In this document: in pieces, positions 1 through 7,077 of the stretch
How positions within the stretch are numbered: position 1 is the first letter of the stretch
How the letters are laid out: every line of letters starts with the position of its first letter
NCBI GenBank assembly: GCA_027038805.1
Contig: JALWGO010000218.1
Coordinates: 1 to 9,113, forward strand
Origin: Thermoprotei archaeon
GTDB taxonomy: Archaea > Thermoproteota > Thermoprotei_A > Sulfolobales > WANQ01
DNA: 9,113 nucleotides
Direction: 5' to 3'
The notes under the pieces: generated by a model
Database searches by the model: none
What the model saw: only the letters and a program-made list of their open reading frames with translations
What the model was told of the DNA's origin: nothing
Translations under genes and position numbers: made by a program

Positions 1-438
1 TAACTCGTCTATAGATAATCTTACCTTTCCTCTACTTCCTACACCGCTAGGTACGTTCCTAAATATTGTATCAACGAGTTCTTTGAGTTTGGGTCTAACA
101 TCGTCATATGTGAGATTTGTTCGTAGTAAACGGACTCCACAGTTGATATCGTATCCGACTCCGCCAGGCGATATAACACCGTTTTCTTCAACACTCATAC
201 CAGCCACTCCGCCTATAGGGAATCCGTAACCCTGGTGCCCGTCTGGCATCACGTATGCTGCTACCTGTATACCATGTAGACACGCAACATTTGATGCTTG
301 TTCTAATGTTAGGTCTTCTTGCATTTTCTTTAACAAGAGTTCGTCTGCGAACACTATTACGGGTACACGCATACATTTCTTGTATCCTTTCTCAATAGTC
401 CATGTGTATTTGTCTATGCGTTTTAAGGGTGGAACCAT
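1..438 (-). CDS. rtcB: RtcB tRNA-splicing ligase, N-terminal part (3' end outside window)
   Basis: RtcB is the GTP- and Mn2+-dependent RNA ligase that joins 2',3'-cyclic-phosphate (or 3'-phosphate) ends to 5'-OH ends, mainly to seal tRNA exons after intron removal in archaea. The 146 visible residues match the archaeal family closely. They begin MVPPLKRIDK, carry the PDGHQGYGFPIGGVA signature at residues 65-79, and carry the metal-binding motif YDINCG at 96-101 (D97 and C100 correspond to the Mn ligands of Pyrococcus RtcB). NVPSGVGS follows at 128-135. The family is about 480 residues long, so roughly 30% is present. No intein interrupts the YDINCG site, a known insertion point in other archaeal RtcBs. 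The ATG at 438 has an AGGTGA ribosome binding site (444-449 on the plus strand) at normal spacing. The gene is divergent from the winged-helix gene at 520. Confidence 0.96.
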   Translation of the reverse strand, partial: MVPPLKRIDKYTWTIEKGYKKCMRVPVIVFADELLLKKMQEDLTLEQASNVACLHGIQVAAYVMPDGHQGYGFPIGGVAGMSVEENGVISPGGVGYDINCGVRLLRTNLTYDDVRPKLKELVDTIFRNVPSGVGSRGKVRLSIDEL

Positions 439-481
439 AAGATTCACCTGTTTTATTTTACCGTAGACTATATTATGCATC

Positions 482-495
482 GGATATTTTAGAGT
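482..495. promoter_or_regulatory. Candidate TATA region shared by two divergent genes
   Basis: The 81-bp gap between rtcB and the gene at 520 has one good AT-rich core, ATATTTTAG at 484-492. Read on the minus strand (CTAAAATAT) it lies about 50 bp before the rtcB ATG, giving a leader of about 20 nt that contains the AGGTGA site. Read on the plus strand it lies about 30 bp before the TTG at 520, which would fit a nearly leaderless mRNA. This is position-based inference; a second AT patch at 469-476 cannot be excluded. Confidence 0.4.
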
Positions 496-519
496 GTTTT
501 TGTACTCTCACTACAAGAG

Positions 520-963
520 TTGAACGCCTTGACCAGTATTTTATATGTGCTCAAGAGTTTGAATAAAGAACAAATAATAGAAAAATATAATGAAGTACTG
601 AGCATGGTATCTGATGGTGCTGAAGAACTTTATCCACTACTTGAACTATATAGTGAATTGATAAGGCTGGGAGAGGAAGAAGGTGAAATAGAATATGTCG
701 AAGAAATAGAGGAAGCCTTTGATCCTGAGATCCATGGCAGATTATTCTCCAAAAAGATCATAGAGTTACTCGACCTATTGTATTCTAGTGAGAATGAAAT
801 CAACAGTGTCACTGATCTAGCTAGGAGACTGAAGCGTGATCCAGCTAACGTGTACCGGGATCTATTGTGGCTCCAGCAGCTAGGCTTTGTACATTTGCGT
901 AGGGTTGGTAGGCGGTTAGTCCCCAGAATACTCGTTATGGAGTATGGTATTCGGTTTAGGTAA
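520..963 (+). CDS. Small winged-helix DNA-binding protein, putative regulator
   Basis: This 147-residue protein has two parts. Residues 1-78 are helical and acidic (a run rich in Glu at 51-66) and I do not recognise them. Residues 79-140 look like a winged helix-turn-helix of the MarR/ArsR/TrmB type: the stretch around INSVTDLARRLKRDPANVYR (94-113) fits helices 2 and 3, followed by DLLWLQQLGF and a basic wing HLRRVGRRLVPR (125-136). The likely role is transcriptional regulation; the target is unknown, though autoregulation or control of the divergent rtcB is possible. The TTG at 520 is the longest start and has no ribosome binding site, so the mRNA may be leaderless. In-frame GTG 547, TTG 559 and ATG 604 are alternatives, the last of which would remove 28 residues. 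The 3' end overlaps the convergent Nudix gene by 8 bp. Confidence 0.8.
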   Translation: MNALTSILYVLKSLNKEQIIEKYNEVLSMVSDGAEELYPLLELYSELIRLGEEEGEIEYVEEIEEAFDPEIHGRLFSKKIIELLDLLYSSENEINSVTDLARRLKRDPANVYRDLLWLQQLGFVHLRRVGRRLVPRILVMEYGIRFR

Positions 964-1495
964 TCTTCTCTCTCTCATAATATGCTAGGTATAATAATGC
1001 TATGATTGTTTTAGCATCTCTTATATCACCATTTAGTATTTTGTCTAATGCTTCACTTAGTGTTAACTCAACGATCTCAAGAAACTCGTAAGGTTCTGGT
1101 CTAGGTTTTGTTTTTTGGAGATTCTCCGCTTTATACAAGTATATTTTCTCAGTAGTATAACCGGGGGAAACATAGAATTCTAGTAGTTTTGTTATCTTTC
1201 CAGCTCTATACCCTGTTTCCTCCTCTAGTTCTCGGAGCGCACATTCATGTGGTCTCTCTCCTGGCTCGATGGTACCAGCGGGTATTTCTAGTATCCATTC
1301 CCCTATAACGGGCCTGTACTGACGTAATAATACTATTCTACCATCGTCTAGCAATGGTATTATTGCTACAGATCCTCTATGCTCAACTACTTCTCTGAAA
1401 GCACTTCGTCCGTCAGGTAGTTTTAATCGGGCTAGCCGGAGATTTATCTTCTTGCCCTTATAGATGTACTCTGTTTTCTTATCCGATAGCGTCAT
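956..1495 (-). CDS. Nudix hydrolase, ADP-ribose pyrophosphatase type
   Basis: The 179-residue protein is a complete Nudix hydrolase. The Nudix box at residues 74-96 fits GX5EX7REUXEEXGU exactly: G74, E80, R88-E89, E92-E93 and G95-Y96, where the Glu cluster binds Mg2+. Pro111 lies 16 residues after the box glycine within SPGYTTEKIYLY, the marker of ADP-ribose pyrophosphatases. The N-terminal half carries the usual beta strands (VAIIPLLDDGRIVLLRQYRP, 43-62). The expected reaction is ADP-ribose + H2O to AMP + ribose 5-phosphate, which recycles or detoxifies free ADP-ribose in the cytoplasm; other NDP-sugars or nucleotides are possible substrates. The ATG at 1495 is preceded by a weak GAGGGT (1506-1511) and a TATA-like element. 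Its 3' end overlaps the convergent winged-helix gene by 8 bp, so the two transcripts can pair. Confidence 0.93.
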   Translation of the reverse strand: MTLSDKKTEYIYKGKKINLRLARLKLPDGRSAFREVVEHRGSVAIIPLLDDGRIVLLRQYRPVIGEWILEIPAGTIEPGERPHECALRELEEETGYRAGKITKLLEFYVSPGYTTEKIYLYKAENLQKTKPRPEPYEFLEIVELTLSEALDKILNGDIRDAKTIIALLYLAYYEREKIT

Positions 1496-1533
1496 GAATA
1501 ATTGTACCCTCGTAGTATATGTGCGACCTAGAT

Positions 1534-1546
1534 GATTATAAATAAA
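1534..1546 (-). promoter_or_regulatory. TATA-box candidate for the Nudix gene
   Basis: On the minus strand the sequence reads TTTATTTATAATC, about 40 bp before the Nudix ATG, in the 52-bp gap behind the 1548-1970 gene. This predicts transcription starting near 1511 and a leader of about 15 nt. The element sits right after the upstream stop codon, so its T-rich strand could also serve as that gene's terminator. Confidence 0.45.
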
Positions 1547-1547
1547 A

Positions 1548-1970
1548 CTATTTCTCTCTTAGCCTTTTATGGAATTTATTTACTATCCTTTTCACGACTC
1601 CTATTATCTTTGCATTTATATAGAACTCGTATTTTCCTCTAGTAGTATTTATTTCAAGTAATACATAGTTTCTTTTAGAATCATCCCTACCGGACTGTAC
1701 ATGTTTAAGTTTTATACTGGTTATGTCTTTTGCACTTATTTTTAATGTATCTTCATCGCTCTTAGTGCTACGTCTTTTCTCTTTTAGGATTCTATATATG
1801 AGGGCATCAGCATTGCGGCCTAGCATTTGTTTTATTCTACTTGATTTATACTCGCCCAGGTATATTATCTCTATTCTATCATTGTAAAATACTATATCAT
1901 AGTGTTTTTCACTTCTACCAAACATTATAGCACTGCGAATTATCCCCACTGGCTCACTATTACTTCTCAC
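1548..1970 (-). CDS. Uncharacterised protein, possible PH-like fold
   Basis: I do not recognise this 140-residue protein. Its pattern is mostly short beta strands and a C-terminal helix: YDIVFYNDRIEIIYLG (24-39), LKISAKDITSIKLKH (76-90), NYVLLEINTTRGKYEFYIN (101-119), then a basic helix KIIGVVKRIVNKFHKRLREK (121-140). Strands, a linker and a closing amphipathic helix resemble PH-like or archaeal bPH/GRAM proteins, which usually bind peptides or lipids; this is inference from pattern only. There is no signal peptide or membrane segment, and the protein is strongly basic. The start is a GTG at 1970 with no ribosome binding site. A TATA-like element about 30 bp upstream suggests a leaderless mRNA. 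ATG 1925 is an alternative start that would drop 15 residues. It is divergent from the MoxR gene and upstream of the Nudix gene on the same strand. Confidence 0.75.
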   Translation of the reverse strand: MRSNSEPVGIIRSAIMFGRSEKHYDIVFYNDRIEIIYLGEYKSSRIKQMLGRNADALIYRILKEKRRSTKSDEDTLKISAKDITSIKLKHVQSGRDDSKRNYVLLEINTTRGKYEFYINAKIIGVVKRIVNKFHKRLREK

Positions 1971-1995
1971 TTCTTGTTAACCCAACTGTAGTAGT

Positions 1996-2004
1996 CTTTT
2001 AATC
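1996..2004 (-). promoter_or_regulatory. TATA-box candidate for the 1548-1970 gene
   Basis: The minus strand reads GATTAAAAG, centred 30 bp from the GTG at 1970. That spacing places the transcription start at or next to the start codon, supporting a leaderless GTG start in the absence of any ribosome binding site. Confidence 0.45.
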
Positions 2005-2021
2005 TCATAATATCTTATTAG

Positions 2022-2031
2022 CCTAAAAAAC
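2022..2031 (+). promoter_or_regulatory. TATA-box candidate for the MoxR-VWA operon
   Basis: CCTAAAAAAC is centred about 51 bp before the ATG at 2078, which predicts a leader of about 25 nt. Only a weak TAGGT match (2064-2068) to a ribosome binding site is present in that leader. Confidence 0.4.
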
Positions 2032-2077
2032 TTCATTATTTGAAGAAGAAAATATGCTGTAGCTAGGTAATAATGCT

Positions 2078-3064
2078 ATGATGGAAAAACTACTAGTAAC
2101 GAGTAAGGAAACAAAAGATAATGTTGACTTAGAGAATGAGATAAGGAAAAAGATCTATGAAACCTATAGTGGTATTATTACTGAGAGTAAACCTATACGC
2201 GATCCAAAGAGAATGGTTAAAGCGCTTCGTGAGAAGTTTAAGCTAATTGTACCAGAACATTTAGTGACTCTTACAATAGCAGCGTTTCTAAGTAATAGAC
2301 CAGTGTTATTTGAGGGACCTCCGGGTACTGGGAAAACAGAGATCGGAGAGGCTATCTTAACATTATGGGCTGGTAAGACTGCATTTGTATTACCTTGTAG
2401 CGAAAACTATGATGAGTATCGTGTCATCGGGGACTTTCACCCACTAATGGCTCTAAAATACGGATTCAATGAGAAGAGCTACATTCCCCGCACCCTTCTA
2501 GCAGCTCTAGTGTTGGATGCAGGCATACTAATAGATGAAATAAGGCGGAGTAGTGAAGAATTTCAGAACCTCCTACTTGATATCATAGACAAGCGAAGAA
2601 TTATAGTACCAGAACTTAAAACTATTTTTAAGGCTAGAGGCATAGGATTTCAAGTTATAATGACTAGTAATCCCGAAGACATAGGACAAGGAGAGCTAAG
2701 TGATGCTTTTCTTAGAAGAGTTGTGAGAATAAAATTTGAATATCCTGATAGAAGCCTAGAGCTTGAAATAATAAAGTTGAGAACGAGTGATGTCGAGGTA
2801 AAGGTCCCAGATTCTCTCTTGGGTAAAGTATTAGAAACAGCTGAAAAACTTAGAGTACGGAGCACTCATAAGCCTGGACCCTCTGATACAGTTATGTGGA
2901 TTAAGCTGGCAAAACTTGTAGCTCAACGTAAGAATAAGAGTATAGTCGATATCGATGATATTTTAGAGACAGCACCAATAGTACTAGTGAAAAGAGATGA
3001 AGATGAGGATGTTGTTAACGAAGTAGTGTATGAGGTCTTTGGTGTCCCATTGTGGAAAAGATAG
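2078..3064 (+). CDS. MoxR-type AAA+ ATPase
   Basis: The 328-residue protein is a complete AAA+ ATPase of the MoxR/CbbQ/GvpN group, which use ATP-driven remodelling to load cofactors or mature target complexes, usually with a VWA-domain partner. Visible elements are Walker A GPPGTGKT (80-87), Walker B ILIDEI (150-155) followed by RRSSEEFQNLLLDIID where MoxR proteins typically have an INRAPPKTQ-like helix, sensor 1 MTSNPED (195-201), and the arginine-finger segment LSDAFLRRV (207-215). A helical lid (about 225-300) contains STHKPGPSD in the sensor-2 region. A 45-residue N-terminal segment precedes the core. The acidic C-terminus (DEDEDVVNEVV) is encoded just before the overlap with the VWA gene. 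ATG 2078 and ATG 2081 are adjacent, so the start is uncertain by one residue. Translation is probably coupled to the downstream gene, making the two proteins likely partners. Confidence 0.93.
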   Translation: MMEKLLVTSKETKDNVDLENEIRKKIYETYSGIITESKPIRDPKRMVKALREKFKLIVPEHLVTLTIAAFLSNRPVLFEGPPGTGKTEIGEAILTLWAGKTAFVLPCSENYDEYRVIGDFHPLMALKYGFNEKSYIPRTLLAALVLDAGILIDEIRRSSEEFQNLLLDIIDKRRIIVPELKTIFKARGIGFQVIMTSNPEDIGQGELSDAFLRRVVRIKFEYPDRSLELEIIKLRTSDVEVKVPDSLLGKVLETAEKLRVRSTHKPGPSDTVMWIKLAKLVAQRKNKSIVDIDDILETAPIVLVKRDEDEDVVNEVVYEVFGVPLWKR

Positions 3065-5094
3065 ATGTTAACACTCTTGCGTTGGAGATTTCCCGGCATA
3101 TGAGGGAACAAGGTGTACCTATAGGTATTTCTGAAATAATAGATGCTATAATTATTACTAAAAATTATAACATATTGAGAAATGAGAATATAAGTGAAGA
3201 CGAATTAAGAGAGATATTAAGAAGTGTATTTGTAAAGAGAGACGAGTTCAATGAAGTTTTTGAACAAGCGTGGAGAAAGACTATAGCAGATAGATATAGC
3301 AATAAAATAATTGAAGAAATGCAGAAGCAAGTAGAACGTAGTTTAAACTATATAGGGCTAAGATATAATCAAAGATTTCGTAGTATAGAAAATATTCTTT
3401 CCAATATTCATAGGAAAAGAAGGCAAAGAGCAAAGGAGATAATAGCTTTACTAAGCCAGCTAGGTTTTATTAGAAGATCAAAGAAGGGATACTATGTTGT
3501 AAATAAAAATGAAGCAAAGAACATTGTAAATAATATGGCTAGAGAAGGTTATAGGAATCTCAGAGAAGCCTATAATAATATAGCAGTAAATGATTTACAA
3601 AAAACTAGTAGTAACTACATAAGGAAAAATCCGCTACGATATATGTACATTGATCTCGATGAGAAAAATCTCGAGAAAATAGAAACAAGTAAGCTTCTTG
3701 AACTGGGAATACAAGCATACAAAAATCAACAATTTAATTTCGCAAAAAGAATCGCTGATACCCTAATGAGGAGAGCTGATCTTCTAGAGAAAATAGACAA
3801 AAGAGGCTTAGCATATATTAAAGACATGACACCGTATTCTAACAATTTGCTCTATCAACTAGTATTATCTAACCCTAGACTTGCCGAGATACTATTAAGA
3901 GAGAGACAATATGGTAGAGAATTATTGAGAAAAATAGCTTACAACCTAGGAGCTATGGATCCAGAGAAAGCCGAGAAGATACTTTCTATAGCTATTAAGC
4001 AAAAAGGATACGAGTTAAAAGATGAGATAACGTCTATGTTGGAGAATATTCCGCTTCAATATCTACCATTTATACCGAAATCTTTCGTTAGGAGTCTCAA
4101 AGGAAGCTTTGGAAGAGAACTGGAGTACATATTATACTTGAAGGAAGCTTATAGGTCACTATTAAAGGCAGTTGAACTCGGCAGCGAAGCTTACTTGGAA
4201 TACGCTGAATCATTGATATCGAAGGCTGATAATCTTAAGAAAAAATATGGGATAAGAGATAAGAGATATCTTAGGCGCAACGAAAAAACTCTTAATAACC
4301 TCTATAATGCTGTTAAGAACCTAATAGGACAAACAAGCGATATAAGAGCATTAGAAGATGTTTTAAAGAGCAATAGTTTTGATTCCTCATTGCACATACT
4401 GTCAAGTATATACAATAATATAGAGAACAAGGAAATTAAGAGAAGGATACTAGGTATCGCCTTAAGACTATGGTATAAAGAAACCCGTTTAACTAGAACT
4501 AAAATTGTACGCGGAAAAGATCGAGGAAAGTTTCATAGAGGAACTATGAATGTTAGATTAACTATTAGTAATTTCATTAGATTTCAGAGTAATCCATTAG
4601 TATACAATATTCCTAAAAGAGTTAGGATAACTCAATTAGCCGTAGATATAAGCGGAAGCATGAGAAAGTATTCTGTATGGGCTCTTTTAACAGCCTCTGC
4701 TTTCTCTAAGTATGTCTATAGAATAGTACTATTTAGCGATAAAACGTACGTGATAGAAAAGAGACATACTAGTGAACTCTTAGACATACTCTTAGGCTCA
4801 GAGTTTAAGGGACTAACTAATATAACACAGGCTCTCCGTATTGCAGCTAAAGATAGTAAGGTTAAAAGATTAATTATTTTAAGTGACCTAAAACAGACTG
4901 TTGGAGATGCGGATCCAGTAGAATACATATTAATGCTCTATAGGAAAGGATGGCGCATTGTAGTAATTATGCCTCCTGATAACAATTACAAAGCTTATAT
5001 TAGACTAGCAAAAAATAGTATTCCAACTTTCATCATAACAAAGCCCGAGAGAGCTGTTCGTACACTATATAGGGCATGGCGTCTGCTACATTAG
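3052..5094 (+). CDS. VWA-domain protein (CoxE/ViaA-like), partner of the MoxR ATPase
   Basis: In this 680-residue protein only the C-terminal 155 residues are a clear domain: a von Willebrand A domain (about 524-640) with a complete metal-ion-dependent adhesion site, DISGS (D532, S534, S536), the Thr of GLTN (T589) and the Asp of ILSDL (D612). Residues 5-75 resemble the N-terminus of CoxE-type proteins (a helical segment with GVPIGISEIIDAI, then an FVKRDEFNEVFEQAW motif). Residues 120-150 look like a degenerate winged helix (AKEIIALLSQLGFIRRSKKG), and 205-470 is all-helical, very basic and unrecognised. There is no signal peptide or membrane helix, so it is probably cytoplasmic. The GTG at 3052 overlaps the MoxR stop by 13 bp and has GGTG (3041-3044) 7 nt upstream. 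By analogy with RavA-ViaA and CoxD-CoxE, the MoxR ATPase probably acts on or through this protein; the client is unknown. Confidence 0.9.
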   Translation: MEKIDVNTLALEISRHMREQGVPIGISEIIDAIIITKNYNILRNENISEDELREILRSVFVKRDEFNEVFEQAWRKTIADRYSNKIIEEMQKQVERSLNYIGLRYNQRFRSIENILSNIHRKRRQRAKEIIALLSQLGFIRRSKKGYYVVNKNEAKNIVNNMAREGYRNLREAYNNIAVNDLQKTSSNYIRKNPLRYMYIDLDEKNLEKIETSKLLELGIQAYKNQQFNFAKRIADTLMRRADLLEKIDKRGLAYIKDMTPYSNNLLYQLVLSNPRLAEILLRERQYGRELLRKIAYNLGAMDPEKAEKILSIAIKQKGYELKDEITSMLENIPLQYLPFIPKSFVRSLKGSFGRELEYILYLKEAYRSLLKAVELGSEAYLEYAESLISKADNLKKKYGIRDKRYLRRNEKTLNNLYNAVKNLIGQTSDIRALEDVLKSNSFDSSLHILSSIYNNIENKEIKRRILGIALRLWYKETRLTRTKIVRGKDRGKFHRGTMNVRLTISNFIRFQSNPLVYNIPKRVRITQLAVDISGSMRKYSVWALLTASAFSKYVYRIVLFSDKTYVIEKRHTSELLDILLGSEFKGLTNITQALRIAAKDSKVKRLIILSDLKQTVGDADPVEYILMLYRKGWRIVVIMPPDNNYKAYIRLAKNSIPTFIITKPERAVRTLYRAWRLLH

Positions 5095-5130
5095 TGCATT
5101 GTATTAATTAAGTTACTTTTGAGGAGAGAT

Positions 5131-5142
5131 AGTTTTTAACCC
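5131..5142 (+). promoter_or_regulatory. TATA-box candidate for the secreted-protein gene
   Basis: AGTTTTTAACCC lies about 40 bp before the ATG at 5178, in the 83-bp gap behind the VWA gene. It predicts a leader of about 15 nt that starts just before the GAGGGG ribosome binding site at 5165-5170. This suggests the secreted protein is transcribed separately from the MoxR-VWA pair. Confidence 0.5.
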
Positions 5143-5177
5143 AAAACAACAAAGCCCAGTGTAAGAGGGGTAAGAAC

Positions 5178-6005
5178 ATGAAGGGAAGGGAGCACGTAGC
5201 GGCTATCATACTATCGATACTAATATTATCGTCTATGATAATCTATGCTATAGCACAACAATTATTCATAACTACAGATAAACCAACATATACAGCTGGC
5301 GATAGAGTGATCGTTAGTGGTTATGGTCCAGCAGACTCCATATTAGTAATGATGGTCTACCTTACAAACAAGACTCTTGATCTTGAGCAATTATCGATTG
5401 GAGACACAGGAAACTTTACAATAACTTTACCAGCACTTAGCCTTGTTAATCCAGGTACATATACAGTATGGATTGCTGGTAAAGCTTACTCTAAGGGCGA
5501 GCTAGTTGGAGAAACAACAACAAGCTTTATATACATAATACCTGGCGCTGAAACCAATACCACGACATCTACTAATACAACAACTAATACAACCACAGCT
5601 ACAACAGTAACTTTAACCGAAACAACAACAGTAACAGAAACACAGACTATAACAGAAACATTAGTTAAAACGAAAACAGTGACAGATACCACAACGGTGA
5701 CCCGAAACGTTACCGTTACTGAAACAGAAACGCAAACAGTAACAGAAACACAGACAGCAACGGTAACGGAGACGCAAACGGAAACAACAACTCAGACAAA
5801 AACAGTAACCCAAACACAAACAACTACAACAACAGAAACCCAGACAACCACGGAGACGACAACATTGTTCAGAACAACTACTGAGACCCAGACAGTAACA
5901 GCTTCAGCTCCACTAGCTGAAAAAATAGTATACTTGGTAGTAGGATTATTTGTGGGAATAGCCATAACATATGCAGTGAGAGTACTCACAACAAAACAAC
6001 AGTAA
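5178..6005 (+). CDS. Secreted membrane-anchored surface protein, Ig-like domain on a Thr-rich stalk
   Basis: The 275-residue protein has the layout of a type I archaeal surface protein. Residues 1-26 are a signal peptide (MKGREH, a hydrophobic core, then AIA before QQ). Residues 28-121 form a beta-rich Ig-like or macroglobulin-like domain, marked by TDKPTYTAGDRVIVSG and a NPGTYTVWI strand. Residues 125-243 are a low-complexity stalk in which 67 of 119 residues are Thr, built on TETQT-like units and with several N-X-T sequons near its start. Residues 249-268 are a transmembrane helix, followed by a short basic tail. The stalk is probably heavily glycosylated and holds the Ig-like domain away from the membrane at the level of the S-layer. 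The ligand or role is unknown. The ATG at 5178 has GAGGGG 7 nt upstream. Neighbouring genes do not indicate a function; a link to the MoxR-VWA pair is possible but unsupported. Confidence 0.88.
   Translation: MKGREHVAAIILSILILSSMIIYAIAQQLFITTDKPTYTAGDRVIVSGYGPADSILVMMVYLTNKTLDLEQLSIGDTGNFTITLPALSLVNPGTYTVWIAGKAYSKGELVGETTTSFIYIIPGAETNTTTSTNTTTNTTTATTVTLTETTTVTETQTITETLVKTKTVTDTTTVTRNVTVTETETQTVTETQTATVTETQTETTTQTKTVTQTQTTTTTETQTTTETTTLFRTTTETQTVTASAPLAEKIVYLVVGLFVGIAITYAVRVLTTKQQ
5550..5906 (+). repeat. Low-complexity Thr-codon repeat region
   Basis: This stretch encodes the Thr-rich stalk. It is built from ACA/ACT/ACC/ACG codons alternating with GAA, CAG/CAA and GTA, giving irregular units such as ACAGAAACACAGAC. 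Synonymous Thr codons vary between units, so the repeat is kept at the protein level rather than by recent slippage. The bias also creates long antisense Val-rich open frames that are not genes. Confidence 0.85.
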
Positions 6006-6045
6006 ACCTATAACTTTTCCTACATAATTTTATTATTAGATAACC

Positions 6046-7077
6046 ATGAATAAGATTCTCGCGAAATTAGATCAAAATGAGTCTCCAATACCGCCTCCAG
6101 ACGACTTGTTACTTGATTATTATAAAGATATAGTTAAGGATATTAATCGTTATCAAAGGAGCGAATTATATGAGTACTTGAGAGAACTATATGCCAAATA
6201 CGCGGGGGTAGACAAGGAGTACGTGTGGATTCAGCCAGGTATGGATTTGTTTTTTGAAGATATACTCATAATTGAAAATAATAAGAAGATAATAGTTCCT
6301 TATCCTTCATACTTCTTGTTCATGGAGCAAGTTAAACATTATGGATATGATATAGTTAGAATACCATTAAATGAAAGATTTGTGCAAGAATTATTAATTA
6401 TTTCTAAAGATAAACCTAACATAATATATATTGATAACCCCAATAACCCAACAGGAAAAATAATTGTTAGTAAGAAAGACATAGCATTGATAGCAGAAAT
6501 TAATAGTGATAATATTTTTCTAATAGACGAAGCCTATTATGAGTTTTGTAACTATACTCTCAAAGATCTAGTCAAAGAGTACGATAATATTGCTGTTTTC
6601 CGTACCATGAGTAAAGCCTTCAGCTTTGCGGGAGGGCGGGTAGCTTTTGGTATAATTAACCCTTCTCTAGCAAGGAAGGTATTCTATTATAATATTGTCC
6701 GTTTTAGATTATCAACTATTTCACTTGGTTTAGCCATAGCATTGCTTGAAAATAAATCATACATGAATGATGTTGTTGACTTGATAAGAAGCGAGCGGGA
6801 ACGTGTAATAAAAAAGATTAGGGAAATAGGGTTACAAGTATATAGTTCTTGTACTAATTTCATAATGGTTAATACTGGTATACCGAAAATAACTGAACTA
6901 TTACAAAAGGAGGGAGTACTTGTAAAGGATCTGGGAAAAGTCCTCGGAAAAGAATATCTCGGATACATTAGAGTTACTATAGGCCTACCTCGCGAAAATA
7001 ATGTTTTTCTATATGCTCTAGAAAAGATAATGGCAGAATGTAGTCAATCACGCTGTACAAATCACGATACAAGCTAA
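6046..7077 (+). CDS. HisC-like PLP-dependent aminotransferase (fold type I)
   Basis: The 343-residue protein is a class I/II aminotransferase closest in motif pattern to histidinol-phosphate aminotransferase. Visible elements are the N-terminal LDQNESPIPPP (8-18), YPSYFLF (86-92), DNPNNPTGK (130-138), IDEAYYEF (160-167, where D161 contacts the PLP ring nitrogen), the Schiff-base lysine K190 in TMSKAFSFAGGRVAFG with phosphate-binding R198, and the carboxylate-binding R309 in YIRVTIGLPREN. The length fits HisC (about 340-360). The reaction is either L-histidinol phosphate + 2-oxoglutarate exchange or transamination of another amino acid; the related threonine-phosphate decarboxylase CobD is a further option. 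No his or cobalamin gene is nearby, so substrate cannot be set from context. No ribosome binding site precedes the ATG at 6046 and only 40 bp separate it from the upstream gene. The C-terminal tail (CSQSRCTNHDTS) is variable. The gene is convergent with rps19. Confidence 0.9.
   Translation: MNKILAKLDQNESPIPPPDDLLLDYYKDIVKDINRYQRSELYEYLRELYAKYAGVDKEYVWIQPGMDLFFEDILIIENNKKIIVPYPSYFLFMEQVKHYGYDIVRIPLNERFVQELLIISKDKPNIIYIDNPNNPTGKIIVSKKDIALIAEINSDNIFLIDEAYYEFCNYTLKDLVKEYDNIAVFRTMSKAFSFAGGRVAFGIINPSLARKVFYYNIVRFRLSTISLGLAIALLENKSYMNDVVDLIRSERERVIKKIREIGLQVYSSCTNFIMVNTGIPKITELLQKEGVLVKDLGKVLGKEYLGYIRVTIGLPRENNVFLYALEKIMAECSQSRCTNHDTS

Noticed and set aside
188..376. Open frame on the minus strand inside rtcB in another frame
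   Set aside because: It overlaps the strongly conserved RtcB motifs and encodes no recognisable protein.
1..438. Intein at the RtcB metal-site cysteine
   Set aside because: The reading frame runs straight through the YDINCG motif into the next conserved block without insertion.
5550..5906. CRISPR array or tandem DNA repeat
   Set aside because: The units are irregular, in frame and coding, with no unique spacers of constant length.
5486..5989. Two Val-rich open frames on the minus strand (5486-5692 and 5792-5989)
   Set aside because: They are the antisense of the Thr-codon repeats of the surface-protein stalk; the composition is forced by the repeat, and there is no promoter or ribosome binding site.
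6687..6968. 93-residue open frame on the minus strand within the aminotransferase gene
   Set aside because: It is a shadow of a gene with intact PLP motifs and has no recognisable features of its own.
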